Assembly (NCBI GenBank): GCA_945828295.1
Contig: CALZQV010000005.1
Coordinates: 1 to 36,534, forward strand
Length of the DNA stretch: 36,534 nt
Direction: 5' to 3'
From: an uncultured Prevotellaceae bacterium
GTDB taxonomy: Bacteria > Bacteroidota > Bacteroidia > Bacteroidales > Bacteroidaceae
Shown in pieces: positions 8,689-17,093 of the stretch. Positions within the stretch are counted from its first letter, which is position 1; every line of letters starts with the position of its first letter. The position numbers were made by a program, and so were the translations under genes. Under the pieces are notes generated by a model that was given only the letters and a program-made list of their open reading frames with translations, was not told the origin of the DNA and made no database searches.

Positions 8689-8891
8689 AGATGCACGTAT
8701 CGTGGTTCTTCTTGGTTCAGCTGAGGAGCAGGTTGAGGAGTGAGGCGTGGTGCCTGTCCGTAGTCGGCGAAGTCGGCTCTGCGCATGTTATATTCGATGT
8801 CCGGCGAGCCCAGAAACTCCTGTGTGCTTGCTGCCACTGCCTGTTCGTCGTGCAGTTGTGATGTCAGTGTGTATATGGAGATGTCTTTCAT
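8685..8891 (-). CDS. Small hypothetical protein between mutS and the helix-hairpin-helix gene
   Basis: I do not recognise this 68-residue protein. It starts 24 bp after the mutS stop and its TGA overlaps the GTG start of the next gene by one base-pair step (GTGA), so it fits the operon exactly, which is the main support for it being real. There is no signal peptide and no membrane segment. The first half is predicted soluble (TSQLHDEQAVAAS), and the second half is Pro/Gln-rich (RLTPQPAPQLNQ). Plus-strand open frames over the same DNA look like shadows. It may be a translational-coupling peptide or a small partner of a neighbour. Confidence 0.55.
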   Translation of the reverse strand: MKDISIYTLTSQLHDEQAVAASTQEFLGSPDIEYNMRRADFADYGQAPRLTPQPAPQLNQEEPRYVHL

Positions 8892-8915
8892 GGGCGTTGG
8901 TGTTCTGTCCTATGC

Positions 8916-11519
8916 TCAGCCCTTCACGATTCGTTTGATGTCGCTGAGCTTGTTGAGGGCTTCGAGGGGCGTGAGGTTGTTGACATCGAGCCCCAGGATT
9001 TCGTCGCGCACCTGAGCCAGCACGGGGTCGTCGAGCTGGAAGAAGTTCATCTGCACGTTGTCCTGCTTCTTCAAAATCTGGATGCTGCCGCCAACCTCGT
9101 TGTTCTTGGTGGCTTCGAGCTGGTGAAGCACTTGGTCGGCGCGCGACACGATGCTTGTGGGCATGCCTGCCAGTTTGGCCACGTGGATGCCGAAGGAATG
9201 TTCCGACCCGCCGCGTTCCAGCTTGCGCAGGAAGATGACCTTGCCATCGATTTCGCGCACGCTGACGTTGAAGTTCTTGATGCGCGGGTAGGTCGACTGC
9301 ATTTCGTTAAGCTCGTGGTAGTGGGTGGCAAAGAGTGTGCGTGCCTTTGCGCGCTGATTCTCGTGGATGTATTCCACAATGGCCCAGGCGATGCTGATGC
9401 CGTCGTAGGTGGAGGTGCCGCGACCCAGTTCGTCGAAGATGACGAGGGAGCGTGGCGACAGGTTGTTCAGTATGTTCGAGGCTTCGCTCATCTCCACCAT
9501 GAATGTGCTCTCGCCCATCGAGATGTTGTCGCTGGCGCCGACGCGGGTGAAGATTTTGTCGACGATGCCTATGCGTGCCCGTTCGGCCGGAACGAAGCAG
9601 CCAATCTGGGCCATCAGCGTGATGAGGGCCGTCTGGCGCAGCAGTGCGCTCTTACCAGCCATGTTGGGGCCGGTGATGATGATGATTTGCTGTGTTTCGT
9701 TGTCGAGGTAGACGTCGTTGGGGATGTAGCGTTCGCCCACGGGCATCTGGGTTTCGATTACCGGGTGGCGGCCCTGCCGGATGTCGATGATAAAGCTGTC
9801 GTCAACCACCGGCCGGATGTAGTGTTGCTCGCGGGCAGCCATGGCGAAGGACAGCAGGCAGTCGAGCTGTGCAACGAGGTTGGCGTTGATTTGAATCTGA
9901 GGTGTGAAATCGGCAAGGGCCACCACGAGTTCGTTGAACAGGCGTGTCTCCAGTGCCAGAATCTTGTCCTCGGCTCCCAGAATCTTCTCTTCGTATTCCT
10001 TCAGCTCTTGGGTGATGTAGCGCTCGGCCTGGGCAAGGGTTTGCTTGCGCACCCACTCTTGCGGCACCTTGTCCTTGAAGGTGTTGCGCACCTCCAGGTA
10101 GTAGCCGAAGACGTTGTTGTAGCCAATCTTCAGGCTGCTGATGCCCGTGCGTTCGGCCTCGTTTTGTTGCAGCTGCAGCAGATAGTTCTTGCCGCCATAG
10201 GCGATGTTGCGCAACTCGTCGAGTTCTTGGTTCACGCCGTTGGCAATCACGTTGCCCTTGTTCACCATGAGTGGTGGGTCGGGCTGAATCTCGCGGGCTA
10301 TGCGATCGCGAATACTGGTGCACGGGCTCAGCTGCTCGCCGATTTGGCGTATGGTGTCGTTACTGCTCTGCTGACAGGCGGTCTTGATTTGCTCTACGGC
10401 CTGCAAGGCTATGCGCAGCTGCACCACGTCGCGCGGCGAGACGCGCCCCACGCTCACCTTCGATATGATGCGCTCCAGGTCGTTGATGGGATGAAGGTTT
10501 TCCTCGATGAAGTCGCGGAATTCGGGTTCCCGGAAGTAGTAGTCCACCACGTCGAGACGTTGCTCGATGAGGCGTACGTCGTTGAGTGGGAACGTTATCC
10601 AGCGGCGCAGCATGCGGGCCCCCATGGGGGTGATGGTGTGGTCGATGACGTCGGTCAGCGATTTGCCGTCTTCGTTCATCGAATAGAGCAGCTCGAGCGA
10701 GCGCAGGGTGAACTTGTCGAGGCGCACGTAGCGGTCTTCTTCGATGCGGCGCAGGGCCGTGATGTGACGCAGCTGAATGTGTTGTGTGATTTCGAGGTAC
10801 TGCAGTATGGCCCCGCTGGCCACGATGCCGCTCTTGAGGTGTTCCACGCCGAAGCCTTTGAGGTTCCTGACTTCGAAGTGCTTGGTCAGTTTCTTCGTGG
10901 CAAACTGTTCGGTGAACACCCAGTCGTCGAGCTCAAAGGTGCAGTGGCGCGTGCCGAACGAACCTTCGAACTGAGGGCGCCGTCCCCGTTCGAAGAGCAC
11001 CTCTTTGGGCCCGAAGTTATCAATGAGTTTGTCGACGTATTCCACCGTGCCCTCGGCACAAAGGAACTCGCCGGTGCTGATGTCGAGGAAAGAAACGCCG
11101 CAGGTTGCCTTGCCGAAGTGGACGGCGCAGAGGAAGTTGTTCTCCTTGTAGTTAAGCACGTTGTCGCTCATGGCCACGCCTGGCGTCACCAGTTCCGTGA
11201 TGCCCCTCTTGACGAGTTTCTTCGTCAGCTTCGGGTCTTCCAGTTGGTCGCAGATGGCCACGCGGCGGCCTGCCCTGATGAGTTTCGGCAGATAGGTGTC
11301 CAGCGCATGATGCGGGAAGCCCGCCATCTCCGTCGGGTTTTCACCGCCGTTGTTGCGCTTCGTCAGCGTGATACCCAGTATGGCCGATGCCTCCACGGCA
11401 TCCTGGCAGTAGGTCTCGTAGAAGTCGCCGCAGCGGAAGAGCAGTATCGCGTCGGGGTGCTTCGCCTTCAGGTCGAAGAACTGCTTCATCATTGGTGTAA
11501 GACCTTCGCTCTTTGCCAT
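8916..11519 (-). CDS. mutS: DNA mismatch repair protein MutS
   Basis: Recognises mismatches and small loops and starts methyl-independent repair with MutL. Length 867 residues, normal for MutS1. The mismatch-reading Phe-x-Glu motif is at F33-Y-E35 (GDFYE). The ATPase has Walker A GPNMAGKS at 617-624, Walker B VIFDE at about 693-697, the RGTSTYDG signature and the ATHYHEL motif. A QMNFF stretch near residue 823 resembles a sliding-clamp binding motif. It heads an operon with the 68-residue gene and the helix-hairpin-helix gene. Short tandem repeats elsewhere in this window (polA, mnmG, dtd gap) are the type of sequence whose slippage MutS limits. Confidence 0.96.
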   Translation of the reverse strand: MAKSEGLTPMMKQFFDLKAKHPDAILLFRCGDFYETYCQDAVEASAILGITLTKRNNGGENPTEMAGFPHHALDTYLPKLIRAGRRVAICDQLEDPKLTKKLVKRGITELVTPGVAMSDNVLNYKENNFLCAVHFGKATCGVSFLDISTGEFLCAEGTVEYVDKLIDNFGPKEVLFERGRRPQFEGSFGTRHCTFELDDWVFTEQFATKKLTKHFEVRNLKGFGVEHLKSGIVASGAILQYLEITQHIQLRHITALRRIEEDRYVRLDKFTLRSLELLYSMNEDGKSLTDVIDHTITPMGARMLRRWITFPLNDVRLIEQRLDVVDYYFREPEFRDFIEENLHPINDLERIISKVSVGRVSPRDVVQLRIALQAVEQIKTACQQSSNDTIRQIGEQLSPCTSIRDRIAREIQPDPPLMVNKGNVIANGVNQELDELRNIAYGGKNYLLQLQQNEAERTGISSLKIGYNNVFGYYLEVRNTFKDKVPQEWVRKQTLAQAERYITQELKEYEEKILGAEDKILALETRLFNELVVALADFTPQIQINANLVAQLDCLLSFAMAAREQHYIRPVVDDSFIIDIRQGRHPVIETQMPVGERYIPNDVYLDNETQQIIIITGPNMAGKSALLRQTALITLMAQIGCFVPAERARIGIVDKIFTRVGASDNISMGESTFMVEMSEASNILNNLSPRSLVIFDELGRGTSTYDGISIAWAIVEYIHENQRAKARTLFATHYHELNEMQSTYPRIKNFNVSVREIDGKVIFLRKLERGGSEHSFGIHVAKLAGMPTSIVSRADQVLHQLEATKNNEVGGSIQILKKQDNVQMNFFQLDDPVLAQVRDEILGLDVNNLTPLEALNKLSDIKRIVKG

Positions 11520-11577
11520 GCTATTGTGTGTGCTGTTATTTGAGTGTAAAGTTATTCAAAATATATGAATGCGGGAA

Positions 11578-12504
11578 TTATTTTTCGGTTTTTCGGCTGT
11601 GCCACATGCACCAGGCGCCGAGGAGGACGAAGGGGATGCTGAGGAGCTGGCCCATGTTCAGGAGCATGCCGTTTTCGAAGTCGACCTGGTTCTCCTTGGT
11701 GTACTCGATGAAGATGCGCGCGGTGAAGATGAGGAAGAGGCAGAGGCCGAAGAAGAAGCCGGTGCCCACCTTCTGGGGCTGGCGGCGGTAGAAGTACCAG
11801 TGGACGAGGAAGAAGAGGGCGTAGCACAGTGCCTCGTAGAACTGGCCGGGGTGGCGTGGCAGCTGGTCGATGCGCTCGAAGATGAAGGCCCAGGGCACGT
11901 CGGTGGGGCGGCCGATGATTTCGGAGTTCATGAGGTTGCCCATGCGTATGGCGCAGGCGCAGATGGGGGTGACGATGGCGATGTTGTCGAGCACGGTGAA
12001 CAGTCGGAGTCCCGTCTTGCGCACGAAGAGCCACAGGGCAATCATCAGTCCCAGTGTGCCGCCGTGGCTGGCCAGTCCCTCGTAGCCGGTGAAGTGCCAC
12101 GAGCCGTCGGCTCCCAGCTTGGCCGGGACGATCATTTCCAGCATGTGGGTGGGGCTGCCGAGGAAGTAGGCGGGTTCGTAGAACAGGCAGTGGCCCAGGC
12201 GGGCGCCGATGAGTATGCCGAAGAAGCAGTAGAAGACCAGGGGTTCGAACTTCTCTTCGGGTATGCGCTGCTCTTTGTACAGCTTATGTTCGAGCAGATA
12301 GACCGAGAAGAGGCCGATGGCCCAGCACAGCGAGTACCAGCGCACGCCGAAGCTTCCGAGGTGGAAGGCGAAGATGTCGGGGTTCCAGTGTATGAACAGC
12401 AGACCCACCCCAGCCCTCCCTTGTAGGGAGGGAGTGGTTACTTGTGCCAACAATGGAATGGTTATTATTGCTGCGAATAGAAAAAGTAGAATTCTTTTGT
12501 TCAT
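11578..12504 (-). CDS. lgt: Prolipoprotein diacylglyceryl transferase, with an unusual N-terminus
   Basis: Inner-membrane enzyme that moves diacylglyceryl from phosphatidylglycerol to the lipobox Cys of prolipoproteins. The body is typical: multiple membrane helices, GILIGARLGHCLFY, the essential His in ASHGGTLG and the Arg in RMGNLMNSE. Family proteins begin a few residues before the IHWNPD segment. Here the frame stays open upstream through an inverted-repeat arm to an ATG at 12504, adding about 33 residues that start with a signal-peptide-like stretch (MNKRILLFLFAAIITIPLLA). The alternative is a GTG at 12408 inside the repeat arm, giving a normal 276-residue enzyme. Which start is used is not settled. 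Extending further, to 12771, would overlap ychF and is not credible. Confidence 0.88.
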   Translation of the reverse strand: MNKRILLFLFAAIITIPLLAQVTTPSLQGRAGVGLLFIHWNPDIFAFHLGSFGVRWYSLCWAIGLFSVYLLEHKLYKEQRIPEEKFEPLVFYCFFGILIGARLGHCLFYEPAYFLGSPTHMLEMIVPAKLGADGSWHFTGYEGLASHGGTLGLMIALWLFVRKTGLRLFTVLDNIAIVTPICACAIRMGNLMNSEIIGRPTDVPWAFIFERIDQLPRHPGQFYEALCYALFFLVHWYFYRRQPQKVGTGFFFGLCLFLIFTARIFIEYTKENQVDFENGMLLNMGQLLSIPFVLLGAWCMWHSRKTEK

Positions 12505-12555
12505 GGTTGTCTGATGTTTTTGCTCCCTCCCTACAAGGGAGGGCTGGGGAGGGTC
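12402..12555. repeat. REPIN-like inverted-repeat element at the ychF/lgt junction
   Basis: Two 33-bp arms (12402-12434 and 12523-12555) are inverted copies of each other, identical at 32 positions. Each arm holds its own palindrome CCCTCCCT-TGT-AGGGAGGG next to a GC-rich CAGCCC stretch. Between them lie 88 bp of AT-richer DNA. The right arm abuts and shares one base with the ychF stop codon; the left arm forms the codons just before the conserved start of Lgt. A pair of palindromic repeats in inverted order is the architecture of a REP doublet (REPIN). No transposase is present here. Confidence 0.75.
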
Positions 12556-13658
12556 TACACGTTGAAGCGGAAATGCATGATGTCGCCGTCCTGCACTTCG
12601 TATTCCTTGCCTTCGACGCCCATCTTGCCGGCCTCGCGCACGGCGGCCTCGCTGCCGTAGCGGATGTAGTCGTCGTACTTGATGACCTCGGCGCGGATGA
12701 AGCCTTTCTCGAAGTCGGTGTGGATGACGCCGGCGCACTGGGGAGCCTTCCAGCCGCGGCGGAAGGTCCATGCCTTCACTTCCATCTCGCCGGCGGTGAT
12801 GAAGGTCTGGAGGTTCAGCAGTGAGTAGATGGCCTTGATGAGGCGGTTGCAGCCGCTCTCCGTGAGGCCCATGTCCTCGAGGAACATCTGCTTCTCCTCG
12901 TAGGTCTCCAGTTCGGCGATGTCGGCCTCGGTCTGGGCCGAGATGATGAGCATCTGGGCCTGTTCGTCCTTGATGGCTTCCTCGACGGCGCGTGTGTACT
13001 GGTTGCCGTCCTTGGCGCTCTGGTCGTCGACGTTGCAGACGTACAGCACGGGTTTGGTGGTCAGGAGGAAGAGGTTCTTGGCGGCAGCGGCTTCGTCCTC
13101 CGTGTCGAATTCCACGGTGCGGGCGCTCCGGCCCTGCAGCAGTGCGGCCTTGTAGGCCTCCAGCACGGTGAGTTCAATCTTGGCCTGCTTGTCGCCGCCC
13201 ACGCGGGCCTGTTTCTCCACCTTCGCCATGCGGCTTTCGATGGTTTCCAGGTCCTTCAGTTGCAGTTCCATGTCGATGATTTCCTTGTCGCGCACGGGGT
13301 TGACCGAGCCGTCGACGTGCACGATGTTGGGGTCGTCGAAGCAGCGCAGCACGTGGATGATGGCGTCGCACTCACGGATGTTGGCCAGGAACTGGTTGCC
13401 CAGTCCCTCGCCCTTGGAGGCTCCCTTCACCAGTCCGGCGATGTCGACGATGTCGCACACGGCGGGCACGATGCGCCCGGGGTGGACGAGTTCGGCGAGT
13501 TTCGTGAGTCGCTCGTCGGGGACGGATACCTGGCCCATCTGGGCGTCGATGGTGCAAAAGGGGAAATTAGCAGCCTGGGCTTTGGCGCTCGACAGGCAGT
13601 TGAACAGGGTGGACTTGCCAACGTTGGGCAGTCCCACGATTCCAGCTTTCAGTGACAT
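12555..13658 (-). CDS. ychF: Redox-regulated ATPase/GTPase YchF (OLA1 family)
   Basis: Cytoplasmic P-loop protein of the Obg-related OLA1/YchF family, 367 residues. P-loop GLPNVGKST is at 8-16. The switch region DIVDIAGLVKGASKGEGLGN is exact for the family, and the base-specificity motif is CNVD rather than NKxD, as expected for a protein that prefers ATP. The C-terminal TGS-like domain ends in GDIMHFRFNV. It associates with ribosomes and is linked to stress responses in other bacteria. It is transcribed from a full promoter at 13689-13720. Its stop codon touches the repeat element before lgt. Confidence 0.95.
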   Translation of the reverse strand: MSLKAGIVGLPNVGKSTLFNCLSSAKAQAANFPFCTIDAQMGQVSVPDERLTKLAELVHPGRIVPAVCDIVDIAGLVKGASKGEGLGNQFLANIRECDAIIHVLRCFDDPNIVHVDGSVNPVRDKEIIDMELQLKDLETIESRMAKVEKQARVGGDKQAKIELTVLEAYKAALLQGRSARTVEFDTEDEAAAAKNLFLLTTKPVLYVCNVDDQSAKDGNQYTRAVEEAIKDEQAQMLIISAQTEADIAELETYEEKQMFLEDMGLTESGCNRLIKAIYSLLNLQTFITAGEMEVKAWTFRRGWKAPQCAGVIHTDFEKGFIRAEVIKYDDYIRYGSEAAVREAGKMGVEGKEYEVQDGDIMHFRFNV

Positions 13659-13688
13659 ATTTACGATTTACTATATTTCATTAGGCAG

Positions 13689-13720
13689 CAAAGGTACGAA
13701 GAAGTGAGCGTAATGCCAAA
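13689..13720 (-). promoter_or_regulatory. ychF promoter (TTTG-N20-TACCTTTG)
   Basis: On the minus strand TTTG (13717-13720), a 20-bp spacer and TACCTTTG (13689-13696) form a full Bacteroidetes promoter 31 bp upstream of the ychF ATG. Confidence 0.8.
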
Positions 13721-13728
13721 TAAATTCG

Positions 13729-13736
13729 TAACTTTG
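13729..13736 (+). promoter_or_regulatory. Divergent -7 box upstream of a small secreted ORF
   Basis: TAACTTTG matches TAnnTTTG and lies 26 bp before the ATG at 13763. It sits just 9 bp from the -33 element of the ychF promoter on the other strand. No TTTG is seen at the expected -33 distance. Confidence 0.45.
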
Positions 13737-13762
13737 GGGCGTTTCGTAAATACTGAAACAGC

Positions 13763-13978
13763 ATGAAACAACTACACTTTCTTGCGCTTGCCTTCCTTGT
13801 TGCGGCGCAACAGTCGTGGGCCCCAGGCGCCGCGAGCCTCTCCCCCACCCTCGCCGCGTTGCTTGTCCCACAAGGGTCGGCCAAGAGAATCAAAGCATTG
13901 TCGAGCCCCATTCAAAGCATTGTCTGCCTTGTCCCACAATTGTCGGACAAGACAGACGCCGCTTTCTTTTCCTATTAA
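13763..13978 (+). CDS. Small hypothetical secreted protein or gene remnant
   Basis: A 71-codon frame whose first 20 residues (MKQLHFLALAFLVAAQQSWA) look like a good signal peptide, preceded by a -7 promoter box. The rest (from PGAASLSPTL to the stop) has no recognisable domain and is encoded partly by two copies of a palindromic repeat and two copies of TCAAAGCATTGTC. The likely explanations are a remnant of a secreted protein gene whose body was lost or replaced by repeats, or a genuine small secreted peptide. The overlapping +3 frames are less convincing because they lack a signal peptide. Expression is unsupported beyond the promoter box. Confidence 0.35.
   Translation: MKQLHFLALAFLVAAQQSWAPGAASLSPTLAALLVPQGSAKRIKALSSPIQSIVCLVPQLSDKTDAAFFSY
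13862..13952. repeat. Intergenic palindromic and direct repeats
   Basis: CTTGTCCCACAA...TCGG.CAAG occurs at 13862-13885 and again at 13928-13951. The second copy is a 24-bp palindrome with one mismatched pair. TCAAAGCATTGTC occurs at 13890-13902 and 13912-13924, between them. There is no T-run to suggest a terminator. Confidence 0.6.
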
Positions 13979-13991
13979 CGATGATTTATGA

Positions 13992-14106
13992 TGGCTCCGC
14001 TGATGCCTTATGCGGCATCAGACGATGCCTTGGGCCATCGGCGGAAGAACCTTGGCTCCGCTTCGCTTCGCCGAGCTTTTCGCATCAGACGATGCCTTGG
14101 GCCATC
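13992..14106. repeat. Partial duplication of the gdhA 3' end
   Basis: A 25-bp sequence that contains the gdhA stop region (14082-14106) is repeated exactly at 14015-14039, and a shared TGGCTCCGCT precedes both copies (13992-14001 and 14053-14062), with an insertion or deletion between. The extra copy lies downstream of gdhA and carries a second, out-of-use end of the gene (KAMMAQGIV-type codons and stop). GATGCC-TTATGC-GGCATC (14002-14019) can form a small hairpin. Confidence 0.65.
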
Positions 14107-15422
14107 ATAGCTTTGGCAACCTTCATGAAGCCGGCAACGTTGGCGCCGCGGACGTAGTTGATGTAGCCGTCGGGCTGGGTGCCGTACTTCACGCACTGGT
14201 CGTGGATGGCGTGCATGATTTGGTGGAGGCGCTGGTCGACCTCCTCGGCGCGCCAACTGAGGTGCATGGCGTTCTGGCTCATCTCCAGTCCGCTCGTGGC
14301 CACACCGCCTGCGTTGACGGCCTTGCCGGGGGCGTAGAGCATCTTGGCGGCGATGAAGGCGTCGATGGCCTCGGGCGTGCAGCCCATGTTGCTGATTTCA
14401 CCGACGCAGGTGACGCCGTTCCGGATGAGCTGCTGGGCGTCGTCGCCGTTCAGCTCGTTCTGCGTGGCGCAGGGCAGGGCGATGTCGCACTTCACCTCCC
14501 AGGGCTTGCGGCCGGGCACGAAGGTTGAGCCGGGGAACTCGTCGGCGTAGGGCTGGCAGATGTCGTTGCCCGAGGCGCGCAGTTCCAGCATGTAGTCAAT
14601 CTTCTCGCCCGAGATGCCGTCGGGGTCATAGATGTAGCCGTCGGGGCCGCTCAGGGTGATTACCTTGGCGCCCAGCTGGGTGGCCTTCGTGGCTGCGCCC
14701 CAGGCCACGTTGCCGAAGCCCGAGATGGCCACCGTCTTGCCCTTGATGTCTATGCCGCGGGTCTGCAGCATTTGGTTGACAAAGTAGAGGCCGCCGAAGC
14801 CTGTGGCCTCGGGTCGCACGAGACTGCCGCCGAACTCCAGGCCCTTGCCCGTGAGCACGCCGCTCCAGTCGCGCGTCAGCTTCTTGTACTGGCCGAAGAG
14901 GTAGCCCACCTCGCGTGCGCCGACGCCGATGTCGCCGGCGGGCACGTCGATTTCGGGACCGATGTAGCGATACAGCTCATTCATGAAGGCCTGGCAGAAG
15001 CGCATCACCTCGGCGTCGCTCTTGCCGCGGGGCGAGAAGTCGCTGCCGCCCTTGCCGCCGCCCATGGGCAGCGTGGTCAGAGCGTTCTTGAAGGTCTGCT
15101 CGAAGCCCAGAAACTTCAGTATCGAGAGGTTGACCGAGGCGTGGAAGCGCAGTCCGCCCTTGTAGGGGCCGATGGCCGAGTTGAACTGCACGCGGTAGCC
15201 CAGGTTCACCTGCACCTCGCCCTTGTCGTCGACCCAGGGCACGCGGAACGTGATGATGCGCTCGGGCTCCACCAGTCGCTCGATGAGCTTTGCCTTCTCG
15301 AACTCGGGGTGTTGGTTATACACTTCTTCGATACTGAGCAGCACCTCGTGTACGGCCTGCAAGTACTCTTTCTCTCCAGGGTGTTTGGCCTCAAGTTGGG
15401 CCATTATTTGCTTTACATCCAT
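14085..15422 (-). CDS. gdhA: NADP-dependent glutamate dehydrogenase
   Basis: Interconverts 2-oxoglutarate plus ammonia and L-glutamate; in gut and rumen Bacteroidales it is a main ammonia-assimilation enzyme. The 445-residue length matches the hexameric small-subunit class. The substrate-binding K88 is in GPYKGGLRFH and the catalytic K124 in PMGGGKGGSDF. The Rossmann fold begins at ISGFGNVAWGA, and VGAREVGYLFG and RPEATGFGG are typical. The start is the ATG at 15422. It lies 48 bp downstream of the alpha-galactosidase gene on the same strand. A partial copy of its last codons follows the gene. Confidence 0.95.
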   Translation of the reverse strand: MDVKQIMAQLEAKHPGEKEYLQAVHEVLLSIEEVYNQHPEFEKAKLIERLVEPERIITFRVPWVDDKGEVQVNLGYRVQFNSAIGPYKGGLRFHASVNLSILKFLGFEQTFKNALTTLPMGGGKGGSDFSPRGKSDAEVMRFCQAFMNELYRYIGPEIDVPAGDIGVGAREVGYLFGQYKKLTRDWSGVLTGKGLEFGGSLVRPEATGFGGLYFVNQMLQTRGIDIKGKTVAISGFGNVAWGAATKATQLGAKVITLSGPDGYIYDPDGISGEKIDYMLELRASGNDICQPYADEFPGSTFVPGRKPWEVKCDIALPCATQNELNGDDAQQLIRNGVTCVGEISNMGCTPEAIDAFIAAKMLYAPGKAVNAGGVATSGLEMSQNAMHLSWRAEEVDQRLHQIMHAIHDQCVKYGTQPDGYINYVRGANVAGFMKVAKAMMAQGIV

Positions 15423-15470
15423 ATGTGTGTGTTGATTTAAGGGATAATGGTTATTGTGTTTTTCTTGTGT

Positions 15471-17060
15471 TCACTTCATGGGGTTCAGCTCAATGTAGTC
15501 GATGTCGGGCATCCAGGCCTCGGCGTTCGACAGGCGGATGGTGTTCTGCCCCTTCTTCAGCTTGACGGGGATGGTGACCTCCCCTACCCTGTCCCAGGCA
15601 CCGCTGTTCAGCTTCAGCGTCTGCTGCGCCTTGCCGTTGACGCTCACCGTAAGCTCCCGTTCCTCGCCCGACAGGTAGGCTATCGTGAGCTGTCGCTTGC
15701 CACCCTTCTGGGCATCGACGTTGGTCCACACGAGGTCGTTCCGTTCGCTCTGTCCCAGCCAGCAGGCCTTGTAGCCCGAGGCGCAGTTGTCGTCGGCCGT
15801 GTAGATGCCCGTCTTGGCTTGCTGGTTGTTGCGTATCTCCTGGTAGTCGCTGATGTAGCCCGTCTCAGCCTCGTAGCGGCGGCGTTCCAGTCGGCGCTCG
15901 CCCGTTGCCTTGTAGATTCGTGTGCCGTGGGCGGGCACGAGCACCTGGTAGCCCGTGGTGAAGGTGCCCACCTCCTCTTGCTTGAAGCAGTCGCGCAGCT
16001 TGACTTGCCCTGCCAGGTCGATGTCGCTGAAGTTCACCGTCACGTAGCGTGCGTCGTCGCCTGGGTTATAGATGGCCAGCACGCGCGACAGTCCGTTCAG
16101 CTTCTCCACGTCGCGCGTCAGGACGTAGCAGTTGTTGACGCGCTTGACGAGGTAGGCCTGCTGGAAGGTGCGGTCCTGATTTATGCCGATTAAATCGGAG
16201 TTTTTCATCAATTTGAGGGATTCCGGGCGCACGTTTCGCAGGTCGCAGCCGATGAGCAGCGGCGAGTTCATGATGCACCACATGCCAAAGTGTGTCTCGT
16301 CCTCCGTCTGGGTCATGCCACGGCCAACCTCCAGCATGTCCATGTCGTTGTAGTGGCCGGGCTTGCAGTAGGCCGAGAGGTAGAGGTTCTGGGCCAGAAT
16401 GGGGCGCACGGAACGCTTGAAGTCGTCGCGGATGTCGAAGGTCGTGCGCCACGAGTCGGCCACGTCGGCGCTCCACGTGCCGGGGTAGTCCCAGCGGCAC
16501 ATGTTGTAGACGATGCCAGGCTTTCCGCAGTTCTTGATGGCGTTGGAAATCTTGGTGTACTGTTCGCGCTCGTCGAGCCCCATGTGGGCACCGCCGCAGT
16601 AGTCCACCTTAATGAAGTCGAAGTCCCAGTCGATGAAGTAGAGCTTGCAGTCCTGTTCCTCGTGGCCGGCCAGTCCCACACCCAGGCCCCATGCGTGGCG
16701 GTTGCCCGAGCCACAGGTGTTGTCGCCCGCGTCGCTGTAGATGCCGGCCTTCAGGCCCAGCAGGTGGATGTAGTCGACCAGCGGGCGCATGCCCGAGGGG
16801 AAGAGTTTGGTGTTCAGGCGCAGGTGGCCGTCCTCGCCTCGTCCGTCCCAGTATCCATCGTCGATGTTGATGAACTGGTAGCCGGCCTTGTTAAGGCCCG
16901 TGGCCACCATGGCGTCGGCCTGGCCCTTGATGAGGTCTTCGTTGATGTTCAGGGCAAATGTGTTCCACGAGCTCCACCCCATGGTTGGCGGCAGCTGGGC
17001 ATGGACTAAATTGAACACTGACAGTTGAAAACTCAGAATTAACAGTGCAAAGCGTTTCAT
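15471..17060 (-). CDS. Secreted GH27 alpha-galactosidase with a C-terminal carbohydrate-binding module
   Basis: Glycoside hydrolase family 27 enzyme that releases terminal alpha-1,6-galactose, for example from galactomannan or raffinose sugars. Residues 1-21 are a signal peptide (ending LVHA). The catalytic barrel starts at MGWSSWNTF (27-35) and has INIDDGYW, the nucleophile D153 in KVDYCGG and the predicted acid/base D209 in SWRTTFDI. A beta-sandwich GH27 C-domain follows, and about residues 400-529 (from RYEAETG) look like a CBM35-type module. The start is the ATG at 17060, 33 bp after the polA stop. There are no SusC/SusD neighbours, so it is an isolated enzyme rather than part of a classical locus. 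Confidence 0.9.
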   Translation of the reverse strand: MKRFALLILSFQLSVFNLVHAQLPPTMGWSSWNTFALNINEDLIKGQADAMVATGLNKAGYQFINIDDGYWDGRGEDGHLRLNTKLFPSGMRPLVDYIHLLGLKAGIYSDAGDNTCGSGNRHAWGLGVGLAGHEEQDCKLYFIDWDFDFIKVDYCGGAHMGLDEREQYTKISNAIKNCGKPGIVYNMCRWDYPGTWSADVADSWRTTFDIRDDFKRSVRPILAQNLYLSAYCKPGHYNDMDMLEVGRGMTQTEDETHFGMWCIMNSPLLIGCDLRNVRPESLKLMKNSDLIGINQDRTFQQAYLVKRVNNCYVLTRDVEKLNGLSRVLAIYNPGDDARYVTVNFSDIDLAGQVKLRDCFKQEEVGTFTTGYQVLVPAHGTRIYKATGERRLERRRYEAETGYISDYQEIRNNQQAKTGIYTADDNCASGYKACWLGQSERNDLVWTNVDAQKGGKRQLTIAYLSGEERELTVSVNGKAQQTLKLNSGAWDRVGEVTIPVKLKKGQNTIRLSNAEAWMPDIDYIELNPMK

Positions 17061-17093
17061 GGTATGTGGTTTTGGATATTATCTTCAGCTTCG

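Noticed and set aside
9123-11543. 806-residue plus-strand open frame opposite mutS
   Set aside because: Antisense shadow of mutS: no domain, no promoter, and composition mirrors the complementary codons.
12505-12771. Upstream extension of the lgt frame into ychF
   Set aside because: The added residues are Arg/His-rich, overlap conserved ychF codons in another frame and resemble no Lgt.
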